The notes: generated from the letters alone by a model not told the origin. 64,000 nucleotides of DNA from Niabella ginsenosidivorans (GCF_001654455.1 NZ_CP015772.1:2728001-2792000), one strand, 5' to 3'; shown: positions 35,923 to 45,560, numbered from the stretch's first letter. Program-made: numbers and translations.

Positions 35923-37626
35923 CTATGAAAGATATTTTCCGACAATCGGCATTCTTCTGCCTATACCAAATGCTTTATAGCTGACACGGATGATGGGGCA
36001 GAATTGTTTCCGCTTATATTCGTTCATATTGACCATCTTTAAGATCCTTGATACCAGTTGCTCATCATACCCCAATGCGATGATCTCCGCAGGCCCTTTT
36101 CTTCCTTCAATATATTCTACCAGAATCGTATCAAGGTCTGCATAATCCGGCAGGCTGTCACTATCTTTTTGCCCGGGCCTTAATTCTGCTGAAGGAGCTT
36201 TTGTAATGATGTCTGACGGAATTACAATACCGTTCCGGTTGATGTATTTTGACAAAGCGTATACCTGTGTTTTATACACATCTCCTAAAACACCAATGCC
36301 ACCGGCCATATCGCCATACAACGTTCCGTAGCCCGTAGCCAGCTCACTTTTATTGGAAGTGTTCAGCAAAATATGCCCGAACTTATTGGAAAGCGCCATC
36401 ACCAGGTTGCCCCGGCTGCGGCTTTGCAGATTTTCTTCCGCAACATTAAACGGCAGTCCTTTAAATACGGGCGACAACTCCGTTACAAAAGCATCATAAA
36501 TATTTTTTATAGGTATAATATTGTACGGATTGCCCAGGTTTTTGCTTAACGTTTCTGCATCGCTCACAGAGTGTCCTGTTGAATAGTGCGAAGGCATCAG
36601 AATGGCCCATACATTTTCCTTCCCCAGCGCTTCCACGGCCAATGCCTGTACCAGAGCGCTGTCTATGCCACCGGACGCGCCCAGGATGGCTTTTTGAAAA
36701 CCCATTTTTGTAAAATAATCCCTGATGCCCAGCACCAGCGCCTGGTGTATTTCTTCTATATTTTTTTCATCTGATAAATAGTCCAGGGTATTTTTTCCCA
36801 GGCCTACTTCAGATGCAGAAAAAAATACGGGCGTTTCCTGCCCTGTTCCGGCTTTTTCAGCTTTGGACAACGCATCCAGATCGGCAATAAAAAAGTCTTC
36901 TTCAAAATAGGCGCATTCCTTTACCCTGTTCCCTACGCGGTCATAGACGAGGCTTCCTCCATCAAAGACCACTTCCGTTTGGGCGCCTACCGCATTGCAA
37001 TAGATCATTGGTAACCCATACTTTATTGTATGGGCTTTTACGATGCTGTTACGCACAGTATCCTGCGCATAGTTATAAGGAGAGGCCGAAAGATTGATCA
37101 TGATATCCGGATGCTGTTTGATCAGCTCATCCATGGGTGTAATGCGGTAAAGCGGGTTATCGCCCATATTCCAGATATCTTCACAAATGGTAACGGCCAG
37201 CTTTTTCCCGTGAAATTCCAGCACCTGCCAGGTATCTGCCGGTTCAAAATAGCGGTATTCATCAAAAATATCGTAATTAGGCAACAGTGTTTTGTGCACA
37301 ATGCCTTTTATTTGCCTGTTCTCCAGCAGATAAACCGCATTATAAAGTCTTTTTCCCTCCCGCTTTTCATTCCTGCGGGGCGCTCCGATGAGCACACCAA
37401 TACCTTCTGTATGCTGACAGACCTCATTGACCGCTGCCTCACATTTATTAATAAAATCATTAAATTCCAGAAAATCCTGTGGCGGATAACCGCATACACA
37501 AAGTTCCGTAAATACGATAAGGTCGGCACCTGCCTGTTTTGCCTGCTGAATTCCTGAAATAATTTTTCCAACATTTGCATCAAAATTCCCAATATGATAA
37601 TTCTGCTGTACTAAAGCAATTTTCAT
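35923..37626 (-). CDS. nadE: glutamine-dependent NAD+ synthetase
   Basis: 567 residues, two fused domains. The N-terminal nitrilase-type glutaminase (1 to about 270) has the catalytic triad: Glu in IVFTELCVCGYPP, Lys in VHKTLLPNYDIFDE and Cys in LAVTICEDIWN. The C-terminal synthetase (about 290-567) has the PP-loop ILGASGGIDSALVQAL and STKxE-like NTSNKSELATGYGT. It turns deamido-NAD, ATP and glutamine into NAD+. The length is slightly above the 540-ish bacterial norm. It stands alone with its own promoter. Confidence 0.96.
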   Translation of the reverse strand: MKIALVQQNYHIGNFDANVGKIISGIQQAKQAGADLIVFTELCVCGYPPQDFLEFNDFINKCEAAVNEVCQHTEGIGVLIGAPRRNEKREGKRLYNAVYLLENRQIKGIVHKTLLPNYDIFDEYRYFEPADTWQVLEFHGKKLAVTICEDIWNMGDNPLYRITPMDELIKQHPDIMINLSASPYNYAQDTVRNSIVKAHTIKYGLPMIYCNAVGAQTEVVFDGGSLVYDRVGNRVKECAYFEEDFFIADLDALSKAEKAGTGQETPVFFSASEVGLGKNTLDYLSDEKNIEEIHQALVLGIRDYFTKMGFQKAILGASGGIDSALVQALAVEALGKENVWAILMPSHYSTGHSVSDAETLSKNLGNPYNIIPIKNIYDAFVTELSPVFKGLPFNVAEENLQSRSRGNLVMALSNKFGHILLNTSNKSELATGYGTLYGDMAGGIGVLGDVYKTQVYALSKYINRNGIVIPSDIITKAPSAELRPGQKDSDSLPDYADLDTILVEYIEGRKGPAEIIALGYDEQLVSRILKMVNMNEYKRKQFCPIIRVSYKAFGIGRRMPIVGKYLS

Positions 37627-37658
37627 CGAGCACTGTTTAAAACATCATTTAATAGTTA

Positions 37659-37685
37659 CAAATGTAACCTTATGACTACAAACAA
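37659..37685 (-). promoter_or_regulatory. promoter of nadE
   Basis: On the minus strand TACATTTG (plus 37659-37666) matches TAnnTTTG exactly and lies 32 nt upstream of the ATG. A TTG (plus 37683-37685) sits 16 nt further up. The -7 box is inside the near-palindrome GTTACAAATGTAAC, which might also be an operator. Confidence 0.5.
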
Positions 37686-38280
37686 TAAAGCTAAATATAC
37701 TTTAACATTTTATATAAACGGTTATACCAGGCAGATGCATAAAAATATAAAAATCTGCCACGAATATCCGCCTGAACGGAACGGGATTCGGGCGGGCATG
37801 GATAAAAAATACCGTTCTATACTTTTAATATAGTCACCAACAGCGCCTTTAGCACTCATTCGTGACTTAACATTATCGATTCCAATTACAGTTAAAATAA
37901 ATTTATGCGTTCACCCTGAAGATTATACCTGTATTCAGCTAAAAGTTGCATATCGTTCTGTTGCAGCAGCTCAAAAGCGGGTTATAGAGGAAGTTTTATC
38001 CTCACTGGCCATTCCTGAAAAGGCGGTTTGTTTTTAGGATCAGTTCCGGTAAGCGCCCGTTAATGATCTATCTTCTTTTTTCAGACGGGCCTCATATCAG
38101 CAATTATGTGCAGACCATGAACCTGATCTACTCTTGTATTAACCGCGAATTCCACACCATCGATAAAAGCCCAGGGCCCGGGTATCTGGTAACTAATAGT
38201 AATAACTGGTTTTAAAACCGTACACAGGTCATTACGCCGGTACAACAGCGCACAAAAGGTCATTTCACAGGAAGTATAGT
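37667..38280. other. gap upstream of nadE with a split dispersed repeat
   Basis: Holds the dispersed repeat at 37756-37848 (see that entry). A 60-codon minus-strand frame (38081-38263, reading SYQIPGPWAFIDGVEFAVNT) looks somewhat protein-like but has no family I know and no upstream signal. Otherwise nothing. Confidence 0.4.
37756..37848. repeat. dispersed repeat split by a 30-nt GC-rich insert
   Basis: TGCCACGAAT (37756-37765) and GCATGGAT (from 37796) are adjacent in the copy at 21590-21607 but separated here by 30 nt (37766-37795) that are imperfectly palindromic, CCGCC...GGCGG. Similarity continues through ATACCGTT and AGCGCC. Confidence 0.6.
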
Positions 38281-38769
38281 TTACTGTACCACTTTATTGG
38301 CGCAGCAGGAACTGGCAAATGCTTCGGGTTTTGCCTTAAATACAAATCCCATTCCCGTAATATACCCAATGGCCTCCTTTAAAGCATCGTGGCTTTTATA
38401 CATGGGATCCGTGTTAATATCCACATGCACTTCCATATCCACCTGGTGCGATGTAAATACATTGCTGAGCGCATAAGCTACTTCAATGCTACGCGCTACT
38501 TCTGTCATCATCCGCTGACGGATGCTCATCTTTTCACGGGTGGTTTCATTGTTCAGGTACATAAAGCCTCCGCGTCCCTTACGGATAAAAACAATTGCAG
38601 TTGCAAACTCTGTATCGGCGCCTTTTACCTGGCTGTCGGTACCAATACAAACTTTTAGCTGGCTGCCCATTTCGCGTTCGCGCAGGATAGCGCCGCGTAC
38701 TTCGTCTTCAATGTAGGCAGTGATCTTCTCTCCGGTTAATTTCCTCCATTGTTTTGTTCTATCGTGCAT
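38281..38769 (-). CDS. YkuK-family (DUF458) RNase H-like protein
   Basis: 162 residues from ATG 38769 (MHDRTKQWRKLTG). A start 30 codons upstream (38859) is open but atypical for the family. VCIGTDSQVKG begins the RNase H-like fold with its first acidic residue, FATAIVFIRKGRGGFMYLNN is strand two and three, and MEVHVDINTDPMYKS carries further Asp residues. The end FAKPEAF-type CCANKVV is shared with Bacteroidota homologues. Nuclease activity is possible but unproven in this family. It has no operon partner. Confidence 0.8.
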   Translation of the reverse strand: MHDRTKQWRKLTGEKITAYIEDEVRGAILREREMGSQLKVCIGTDSQVKGADTEFATAIVFIRKGRGGFMYLNNETTREKMSIRQRMMTEVARSIEVAYALSNVFTSHQVDMEVHVDINTDPMYKSHDALKEAIGYITGMGFVFKAKPEAFASSCCANKVVQ

Positions 38770-39479
38770 ATGAAACTGGTTTTCTCTTTTTATGAAAGCG
38801 CACCACTCCTTTTCACCTATAAAATCCGGCCAATTGGAAAATTTGCAGTAAATTATCAATTCTCATCCGTCAGTCGTGAAAAATATTTTCCACCGGGTGC
38901 CGGATTATGTGGAAAACTCACTTCCAGAATTAATACCTGCTTAAACCTTTTTAGAAAGAAGATCCTTATGCCGTTTATGGTTCAGGCCATTGTTGTGGTT
39001 TCCCGGCCATTGACCAGGAACCCCCTAAGCACTCATAGCTGATCACTGAAAACCCATCCCGATAACTATCCTATCAGGTGAACATATCTCAAAAACAGTT
39101 CTGGTAACAACGGGCATCAGCTTTTCTGTTGCGTGAGAAGCATTTCCTCCGGTCATTGGCCACCCCGGCTCTGCTGCATTTTTTAATATTGCGGCGCTCC
39201 GCAGCGATGTTTCTACGTACCAAATGATAATCTCAGACAGTTATCTTTTTTATTAAAATATCCGTTCCCTGGTGGTTTGAGAATGCCTGCCATCTTTAAC
39301 AGGGCAGGCAGGTCTGTACTGACCGGGAATAAAATTCATTCTGATTCCGCTTCACTTTCATTACCAAGGTGCAGCGCAGCAATATAAGTTTCCGCCGGTA
39401 TGTTGCTGCCTGTAACATCATTTTAAAGAAGGAAGTTGTATCCACATGATAGGATCACTACAGGCCTCAACTTCATTTT
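38770..39479. other. gap with hairpin repeats, no gene
   Basis: ATCCCGATAACTATC (about 39052-39066) is a degenerate copy of the CCCGATAnnTATCGGG hairpin. TGCCTGCC (39284-39291) and GGCAGGCA (39303-39310) form a perfect 8-bp stem, the same family as the pheT insert. No reading frame looks real. Confidence 0.5.
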
Positions 39480-40643
39480 CTAAAAAAGTGTTCCCTGCTG
39501 CCCCGGTCGCCGGAATGCGCTCCGGTCGAGGCCCGTTTCTCCTTCATTCATTTTATACAGCTTTCCGTATTTGGCATATTGCTGGGCAATGATCTGTGCA
39601 ATGCTCCCCTCCCCGCGCATGCGCAGGCCCCATCGGGAATCATTTACCTTGCCATTATGGCTCTGCTCGATCATATGCCAGATCTTATCGGCCCTGTCCG
39701 GGAAGTTCTTATACAGCCAGTCATGAAATAAGAACTTGATGGCCCCGTTCAGCCGGATAAAAGTATAGGCCGTAAACGTAGCGCCTCTGTCTGCCGCCGC
39801 TTTCATGATGCGCTGCATCTCATGATCATTTAAACCGGGTATCATCGGCCCCATCATAATGCCCATGGTAACGCCTGCTTTGCTTAATTCTTCAATCACC
39901 CTTAACCGCTGCATCGCCGTGGTGGTGCGGGGTTCCATTACCCTTCTCAGCTCTTCATTAAAAGAAGTTACAGACACCATAGCCCGCACGATATTTTTCT
40001 TTGCCATTTCCTGCAGCACATCCTTATCCCTGAGAATACCGGCGTTCTTTGTAAGAATGCCAACAGGCTGGTTGAATTCATTGCATACTTCCAGCAGCCC
40101 TCTTGTAAGCCGGTATTTTTTTTCTGCGGGCTGATAGCAATCTGTATTCCCGCTCAGCATGATGGGAATAGGTTCCCACCTGGGATGCATCAGTTGCTTG
40201 CGCAGCAGCTGGGCGGCATTTTTTTTAACAATGATCTTCTGCTCAAAATCAAGCCCGGCGCTATATCCCCAGTATTCATGCACATTGCGGGCATAACAAT
40301 AGATACAGCCATGCTCACAGCCTGCATAGGCGTTCATACTATACCCCATGCCCACATCCGGACTTTCCACCTTATTGACAATGCTTTTTGCTTCCTGTTC
40401 TATGTATTGTGTGGACAGGTCGGGCTCTTCCCAGTCATCAATAGCCTCCACATGTTCTTTTACCGTTTCATTTTTCAGAAAGCGGTTGCGCGTATTGATC
40501 TGCGCGCCACGGCCCTGATGATACTGCAGTGTTTCGTCCTTCTTAGAAGCTGTAACTTTAAAATGATCCTGTTGCAATTTGTTAACTGCGGTCTTACCGG
40601 CATCATTAAAAGAAGCTCCTTTATTTTGTTCGTTATTTTTCAT
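39480..40643 (-). CDS. PA0069-family radical SAM protein
   Basis: 387 residues. The 4Fe-4S motif is CEHGCIYCYARN (CxxxCxxC), preceded by MNAYAGCEHG as in the spore-photoproduct-lyase-like PA0069 family. Further SAM-core markers are MLSGNTDCYQPAEKKY, VGILTKNAG and TMGIMMGPMIPGLNDHEM. The first 70 residues are a charged, poorly conserved lead including HQGRGAQINTRNRF, common to these proteins. The reaction is unknown; DNA or nucleotide chemistry has been suggested for relatives. It stands alone. Confidence 0.92.
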   Translation of the reverse strand: MKNNEQNKGASFNDAGKTAVNKLQQDHFKVTASKKDETLQYHQGRGAQINTRNRFLKNETVKEHVEAIDDWEEPDLSTQYIEQEAKSIVNKVESPDVGMGYSMNAYAGCEHGCIYCYARNVHEYWGYSAGLDFEQKIIVKKNAAQLLRKQLMHPRWEPIPIMLSGNTDCYQPAEKKYRLTRGLLEVCNEFNQPVGILTKNAGILRDKDVLQEMAKKNIVRAMVSVTSFNEELRRVMEPRTTTAMQRLRVIEELSKAGVTMGIMMGPMIPGLNDHEMQRIMKAAADRGATFTAYTFIRLNGAIKFLFHDWLYKNFPDRADKIWHMIEQSHNGKVNDSRWGLRMRGEGSIAQIIAQQYAKYGKLYKMNEGETGLDRSAFRRPGQQGTLF

Positions 40644-40729
40644 TTTTAAGCTTTGAGAATTGAGCTATCAGCTTTCAGAAACTATTGACTATTGACCATC
40701 ATTATTCACCATGAATCATGGACTATGAA

Positions 40730-41338
40730 CTAAAACATCTGGCCCTGTCTGGGCAATACCGGCATGCCCCGGAACTGAAACCGCTCTACCATTTTATAAG
40801 GTAATTCCTGGCCTGCTCTTTTCAGCAAGGTCATGTGACCGGCTATAAATTTTCCGCTGAAGCTTTTATTACTGTATTCCAGCCAGCCACTTTCATACTG
40901 CCAGGGTTTTAACCTGCGGGCTATGGTAATGTGTGGCTCCAGGATAAAATGGGGCTTATTGTCCTTATCCAGTTTCATAAGGGCCTGTGCATCGGTGCGG
41001 ATACTTTTTACCAGGTGCTGAATACTCAGCCGTGATGCTATATTGATATAAATAGTATGCGCCGGAAAACTTCCGTAATTCATCAGCTCCACACAAAAAG
41101 GCGACCACTCCTTTGCCCTGATGCGCAGCTTTTGACGGATGCGCTCTTCCGCCTCTTCATAGTGCCTGTAATGCACCAGTGTAATGTGCGGCTTGCCCCG
41201 TATAGCCTCCGCCGCTTTGTATTTTTCATAAAACAAATGTTTTTCCTGAACAATACGGTTAGAGAGATCCTCGTGAGGTTCCAGGAGTAAAAGATATTCA
41301 GCAACGGCCACCGCTTTTATAAGATCCACGCTTTGCAT
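40730..41338 (-). CDS. 2'-5' RNA ligase / 2H phosphoesterase family protein
   Basis: 202 residues from ATG 41338 (MQSVDLIKAVAVAEYLLLLE); an upstream start at 41374 adds an atypical Cys-rich lead. Two HxT motifs define the 2H active site: KPHITLVHYRHY and EPHITIARRLKP. Members hydrolyse cyclic phosphates on RNA ends or small nucleotides. Substrate unknown. A CAAAGCTA (minus-strand TAGCTTTG) at 41354-41361 fits a -7 box 15 nt upstream. Downstream (40665-40735) are degenerate CATGGACTATGAAC repeats. Confidence 0.88.
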   Translation of the reverse strand: MQSVDLIKAVAVAEYLLLLEPHEDLSNRIVQEKHLFYEKYKAAEAIRGKPHITLVHYRHYEEAEERIRQKLRIRAKEWSPFCVELMNYGSFPAHTIYINIASRLSIQHLVKSIRTDAQALMKLDKDNKPHFILEPHITIARRLKPWQYESGWLEYSNKSFSGKFIAGHMTLLKRAGQELPYKMVERFQFRGMPVLPRQGQMF

Positions 41339-41427
41339 AAAAACAGTTTTGCACAAAGCTAATAATTTTAGCATTTAAATACTAATATTTTTAGCAAAAA
41401 ATAGTTAAAAAAAAATCCCTCCGGTAA

Positions 41428-41814
41428 TCAATTCAATTTTGAAGGGGCCAGCATTTCAAATTCAGGAATTTCAACAGAGAACAGTTGATGCGAATCCTGG
41501 TTTTCCATTTCATAAGAGCCTTTCATTTTTCCCATTTCCGAGCGCAGGTTGCACCCGCTCATATACTGATAGGTTTCACCGGGCGCCAGCACCGGCTGAA
41601 CGCCTACAACACCTTCCCCTTCTACCTGTCTGTAGCTTCCGTTGCTGTCAAAAATATACCAGCTCCTGCGCAATAGTTTTACCGAAAAGGCATTATAATT
41701 TTCCAGAGTAATGCGATAGGCAAACATAAATTCAGATTGCAAAGCATTGCTGTATTCCGGCTGATAAAATACCTCAACGCTTACATGTATACCGGCTGAA
41801 ATTAAGCTGCTCAT
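41428..41814 (-). CDS. apaG: ApaG (Co2+/Mg2+ efflux) family protein
   Basis: 128 residues, a single fibronectin-III-like ApaG domain: EFMFAYRITLENYNAFSVKL, LLRRSWYIFDSNG and PGETYQYMSGCNLRSEMGKM with the conserved GxxxG region. It ends EIPEFEMLAPS. ApaG is linked to cobalt resistance and Ap4A levels in enterobacteria, but its biochemical role is unsettled. It is divergent from icd. TATATTTA about 15 nt upstream (minus strand, near plus 41831-41838) may be its -7 box. Confidence 0.92.
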   Translation of the reverse strand: MSSLISAGIHVSVEVFYQPEYSNALQSEFMFAYRITLENYNAFSVKLLRRSWYIFDSNGSYRQVEGEGVVGVQPVLAPGETYQYMSGCNLRSEMGKMKGSYEMENQDSHQLFSVEIPEFEMLAPSKLN

Positions 41815-41863
41815 GGATGGGATTTTTGGTAAATATAGTATTTTTTAATCGCGTTTCCATTTA

Positions 41864-41891
41864 TTGCGGCCGGGTATTTTTTGTACCTTTG
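41864..41891 (+). promoter_or_regulatory. promoter upstream of icd
   Basis: TTG (41864-41866) and TACCTTTG (41884-41891), 17 nt apart, match the Bacteroidota -33/-7 pattern. The implied leader to the ATG at 42031 is about 135 nt. Confidence 0.45.
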
Positions 41892-42030
41892 CCACTTTAT
41901 TGAGCCCGTAAAACGGAATTACCTGTTTAACTTTTTCAGATAACAAACTATTATTATCTGAAACCCAGTAGTATTTAGGCATATGTCTTATTTCAAAAGC
42001 AAAACAAGTATACATTAAATAGCATTTTTC

Positions 42031-43482
42031 ATGAAAATTGCAGTAGCAAAAGGTGATGGGATCGGTCCTGAAATTATGGATGCAGTTATCAATATTTTTA
42101 AAGCCGCAGCTGTGCCTTTAGAATACGCGTATGTGGAAATGGGCAAATGGGTATTTGACAAAGGCTTTAACAACGGCATGACGGATGAAGCCAAAAAGAG
42201 CATTGAAGAGCTGGGCATCCTGTTCAAAGGCCCTATGGAAACGCCAAAGGGAAAAGGAGTAAAAAGTATTAATGTAACGGCAAGAAAAACCTGGAACACC
42301 TATGCCAATAAAAGGGTTTTCCAGACATTGCACGGGGTGGACACCGTTTTCAGCAAAGCGGGCATTCCCATTGATATTACTATTGTGCGCGAAAATATTG
42401 AAGACACTTATGGCGGCATTGAGCACATGCTGACGCATGATGTGGCCTTAAGCCGCCGCTTTATTACGCGCCCGGGCAGCATGCAGGTGATCCGTTATGC
42501 TTTTGAAATGGCCCGGCAGAAAAATGCCCGCAGGATCACCTGTGGCCATAAGGCAAACATCATGAAAATAACCGACGGCCTGTTCCTGGAATGCTTTTAT
42601 GAAGTGGCCAAAGAATATCCTGCACTGAAAGCCGATGATGTTATTGTTGATGACCTGTGCATGAAGCTGGTGGTACAGCCCAATAATTTTGATGTGGTGG
42701 TGCTTACCAACCTGCAGGGCGATATCGTATCTGATCTTTGCGCCGGTTTAGTGGGCGGACTGGGCTTTGCTCCATCCGCAAATATTGGCGATCACATCTG
42801 CATCTTTGAAGCCGTACATGGCACAGCACCGGATATTGCGGGTAAGAATATTGCCAACCCAACGGCCTTACTGCTGAGCGGCATTACAATGCTGCGCCAC
42901 CTGGGTCTTCTGGAAAAAGCCGCACAGATTGAAAATGCCTTATTGTATACCCTGGAGCAGGGGGTGCACACGGGTGATTTTGGGAATACATCTGTTCCGC
43001 CGGTCAACACAACGGAATTTGCCAATACCATTATCGCGAATATCGGCAAAAAACCACAGCTGAATGCAAAGCCGGAACTGGCCGACGTCGCCAGCTCCTG
43101 CACGGTACTGCACCAGGAAAAAAATATCATGCTGGAATCAAAAGAAACCAGCCAGGAAAAAATTGTGGGCGTGGATCTGTTTATTGAAAGCTCAGAACTG
43201 CCTGAGGTCATTGCTCAGAAATCACAGCGCCACGCCGGTGTAAAGTTCAGGATCGTAAACGTCAGTAACCGCGGCACACAGGTATGGCCTACGGGATCCG
43301 TATATACCGATCTTGTGAATCAATACAATGTTCGTTTTGAAAGCATCGATGACCTGCCGTTGAACCAGCAGGATGTCATTGGCCTGTATGTAAGCATGAG
43401 CGGCGATTTTAAGATCTGCTCGCTGGAATTGCTGAATGAATGGGACGGGAAAAAAGCATACAGCCTGGCACAGGGGCAGTAA
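42031..43482 (+). CDS. icd: isocitrate dehydrogenase, Thermus-like form
   Basis: 483 residues. Oxidatively decarboxylates isocitrate to 2-oxoglutarate. AVAKGDGIGPEIMDAVINIF opens the fold. KSINVTARK carries the substrate-contact Ser, VRENIEDTYGGIEHM the Arg/Glu/Tyr loop, NLQGDIVSDLCAGLVGG the metal Asp residues, and FEAVHGTAPDIAGK the coenzyme loop. After about residue 340 comes a C-terminal domain of roughly 130 residues (VGVDLFIESSELPEV to the end), as in the Thermus thermophilus NADP enzyme and unlike the E. coli form. Coenzyme is inferred as NADP from that kinship. Not clustered with gltA. Confidence 0.92.
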   Translation: MKIAVAKGDGIGPEIMDAVINIFKAAAVPLEYAYVEMGKWVFDKGFNNGMTDEAKKSIEELGILFKGPMETPKGKGVKSINVTARKTWNTYANKRVFQTLHGVDTVFSKAGIPIDITIVRENIEDTYGGIEHMLTHDVALSRRFITRPGSMQVIRYAFEMARQKNARRITCGHKANIMKITDGLFLECFYEVAKEYPALKADDVIVDDLCMKLVVQPNNFDVVVLTNLQGDIVSDLCAGLVGGLGFAPSANIGDHICIFEAVHGTAPDIAGKNIANPTALLLSGITMLRHLGLLEKAAQIENALLYTLEQGVHTGDFGNTSVPPVNTTEFANTIIANIGKKPQLNAKPELADVASSCTVLHQEKNIMLESKETSQEKIVGVDLFIESSELPEVIAQKSQRHAGVKFRIVNVSNRGTQVWPTGSVYTDLVNQYNVRFESIDDLPLNQQDVIGLYVSMSGDFKICSLELLNEWDGKKAYSLAQGQ

Positions 43483-43502
43483 AGACTGATCTAATAGCTC
43501 CT

Positions 43503-43683
43503 GCAGCATGCGCAGAATACGCTGATGCTTTAACCTTTTCTGCGCTCATCTGCGGGATGATTCATATTGCCCAGGTTCGCAGGCCAGGGTCTCTATCATA
43601 GCACGACAGACAAAACGCTAAATTAAATAGCTCCCGCTGAATGCGCAAAACAGACTGATCATTTAAACCCTTCGGCGGTGTCT
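43503..43683. repeat. two inverted copies of an ~85-nt dispersed repeat
   Basis: 43503-43555 (GCAGCATGCGCAGAATACGC, then CTGCGCTCATCTGCGGGAT) and 43627-43683 (AATAGCTCCCGCTGAATGCG) are, as reverse complements, related to the repeats at 60299-60391 and 60502-60583. The shared core is ATTCAGCGGGAGC-like sequence. Confidence 0.5.
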
Positions 43684-43698
43684 GTGAGATGGTTCTCT

Positions 43699-44838
43699 CT
43701 ACTGCTCTGCATACAGGCTGTTCAGCCAGTTAAAGAGCGGTGTATGTGCAATGGCCAATGCTTTCGGGCCTATGCCCACCTGAGCTGTAATATCCTGGAA
43801 AAGGGCAGCGATCTTAAAATCATCCCGGTTCGAAAAGATGATCACCATTGTATTTTTATGGGGATTGATATAAACAATATTGTGGAAGCCTGTACTTTCA
43901 CCAGAGTGAAAAACAGCGGTGCTTCCGTCTGCTTCCGTGCAAATAAACCAGCCCAGGTTATAACCAATACCATCCTTTACAGGAAAAGGATCTTTGATAA
44001 TCGTGTTAAAATAACCGTTAGAGTCAGTTGCCGATTCTATAAGCACCCGGGCCCAGCGCGCATAGGCTTCTACAGACATATACACGCCTCCATCCCCTTT
44101 TGTAGCGCTGGTAAGGCTCTGGTCCGCAAACCGGAACCCATTCCCTTCCGGGTGATAGCCATAAGCGCGATGCGGGATGAACACCCCCGGGTGTGCAACA
44201 AGCGCTTCGTTGAGCGCTAACGGATCAAAGACCTGTTGCTTTACAAAATCTTCATACCGCATCCCGCCCAGCTTTTGTACAATCAATGCCAGTAAACAAT
44301 ACCCCGTATTACTGTAGCGGAACTTGGACCCCGGCTGAAAGTAAACCGAATCTTTTGTCTGGATCAGCCGCAGCACGTCCTCATCCGACAGTTGTGCATG
44401 CTGATCAGCAGGAATTAAATTTTCATAATCCAGGATACCGGAGCAATGTTGCAGCAGTTGCCGGACAGTAATGGCCCGAACGGCTTTTGGCAGATCATTA
44501 AAAAGCGTGCCCAATGCGGTAGTATACTGAAGCTTCCCGCTCCTGATCAGCTCATAAATACTCCTTGCGGTAAACTGCTTGCTTACAGATGCCAGCCGGA
44601 ACTGGGTTTGTGGTGTAACGGGGAGCCTCTTCGTAAGATCGGCCAGACCATAGCCTTTTACAAAACGATCTTTACCCTGCAGAACAAATACCGCAGCGCC
44701 GGGCGCTGCCGCCGAAGCATATTGTCTCGCTACAAGCTTTTCCAGGGCAGCATCAAAACCCTGCGCGTTTGCCGATGCTAATCCATTCAACATGGTCATT
44801 GCCAATAACAGGTATAAAAAAAACGGGAACCGCATCAT
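43699..44838 (-). CDS. serine hydrolase, beta-lactamase/DD-peptidase-like, secreted
   Basis: 379 residues with a signal peptide (FFLYLLLAMTMLNGLASANA). It is a class C-like fold: nucleophile SxxK in RLASVSKQFTARSI (about 82-88), YxN in FRYSNTGYCLL, and HSGESTGF replacing KTG. This last form is common in the non-lactamase members such as esterases and D-aminopeptidases. It likely acts in the periplasm on peptides, esters or cell-wall parts; the substrate cannot be told. No regulator or muropeptide gene is adjacent. TATCTTTA at about 30 nt upstream may be a -7 box. Confidence 0.9.
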   Translation of the reverse strand: MMRFPFFLYLLLAMTMLNGLASANAQGFDAALEKLVARQYASAAAPGAAVFVLQGKDRFVKGYGLADLTKRLPVTPQTQFRLASVSKQFTARSIYELIRSGKLQYTTALGTLFNDLPKAVRAITVRQLLQHCSGILDYENLIPADQHAQLSDEDVLRLIQTKDSVYFQPGSKFRYSNTGYCLLALIVQKLGGMRYEDFVKQQVFDPLALNEALVAHPGVFIPHRAYGYHPEGNGFRFADQSLTSATKGDGGVYMSVEAYARWARVLIESATDSNGYFNTIIKDPFPVKDGIGYNLGWFICTEADGSTAVFHSGESTGFHNIVYINPHKNTMVIIFSNRDDFKIAALFQDITAQVGIGPKALAIAHTPLFNWLNSLYAEQ

Positions 44839-44978
44839 CGGTAGTAATGATTAAAGATACAAAATCAGGGAAAAAAATAATTCTGACCGTAATGGATTAA
44901 TTCCTCCGATACCTGCCATACTTGCCGGTTCCCTTCTATTTTTCTATCTTAGCAGCAATACACCAAAACCCCGTTATA

Positions 44979-45560
44979 ATGAAATTATGTTTGATATCAA
45001 TAATAATCCTTGCATTGCTGGCCCAGTATGGGTGCGGGTTTGATGAAAGAAAGAAGCAGTTAGACCAGCGGGAGCAGGCATTGATCGCCCGTGAGCAATT
45101 GGTCATGATTAAAGAAAAGCAGTTGAAACTTCTGGAAGACAGCCTGAAAAAGAATTTTGAAAAAATTGATTCAGCCAACCTTTCCCAGGCAGAGCAGACA
45201 TTTCCGCTGCCCGATTCCCTTGCAGGTAGCTGGAATGTAAATATGGTCTGCACACAAACCAACTGCACCGGCTTTGCCGTGGGCGATATCCGGAAAGAAA
45301 CCTGGCAGATTGCGGGTGTAGATAATAACGTTACCATAAGGGCCCTTCAGGGGGAAAAGCTGATCCGTGTTTACACAGGGAAATTTACAGGAACCCAGTT
45401 GAAATTAGCCACGCCGGAAACGGCACAAACCGCCACTATTATGAAAGTAGAGCTAAATATAGACAATCAGAATAAAATGAATGGACAGCGCATCATTACG
45501 CAGCCAGACGGGTGCAATACCTCCTTTAAGGCAGATCTTGATAAACTGAAAACCCGTTAA
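44979..45560 (+). CDS. hypothetical coiled-coil lipoprotein
   Basis: 193 residues from ATG 44979: MKLCLISIIILALLAQYGCG gives a lipoprotein signal; the longer start at 44922 would displace it. A coiled coil of about 45 residues follows (RKKQLDQREQALIAREQLVM). A small beta-rich domain comes next, with SLAGSWNVNMVCTQTNCTGF and two Cys that may form a disulfide. No known family. It is 19 bp before the CPA2 antiporter gene on the same strand, so they are probably cotranscribed. Confidence 0.75.
   Translation: MKLCLISIIILALLAQYGCGFDERKKQLDQREQALIAREQLVMIKEKQLKLLEDSLKKNFEKIDSANLSQAEQTFPLPDSLAGSWNVNMVCTQTNCTGFAVGDIRKETWQIAGVDNNVTIRALQGEKLIRVYTGKFTGTQLKLATPETAQTATIMKVELNIDNQNKMNGQRIITQPDGCNTSFKADLDKLKTR

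Noticed and set aside
38081-38263. 60-codon minus-strand frame near YkuK
   Set aside because: Protein-like phrase but no start signal, no family and no conserved neighbour that would support it.
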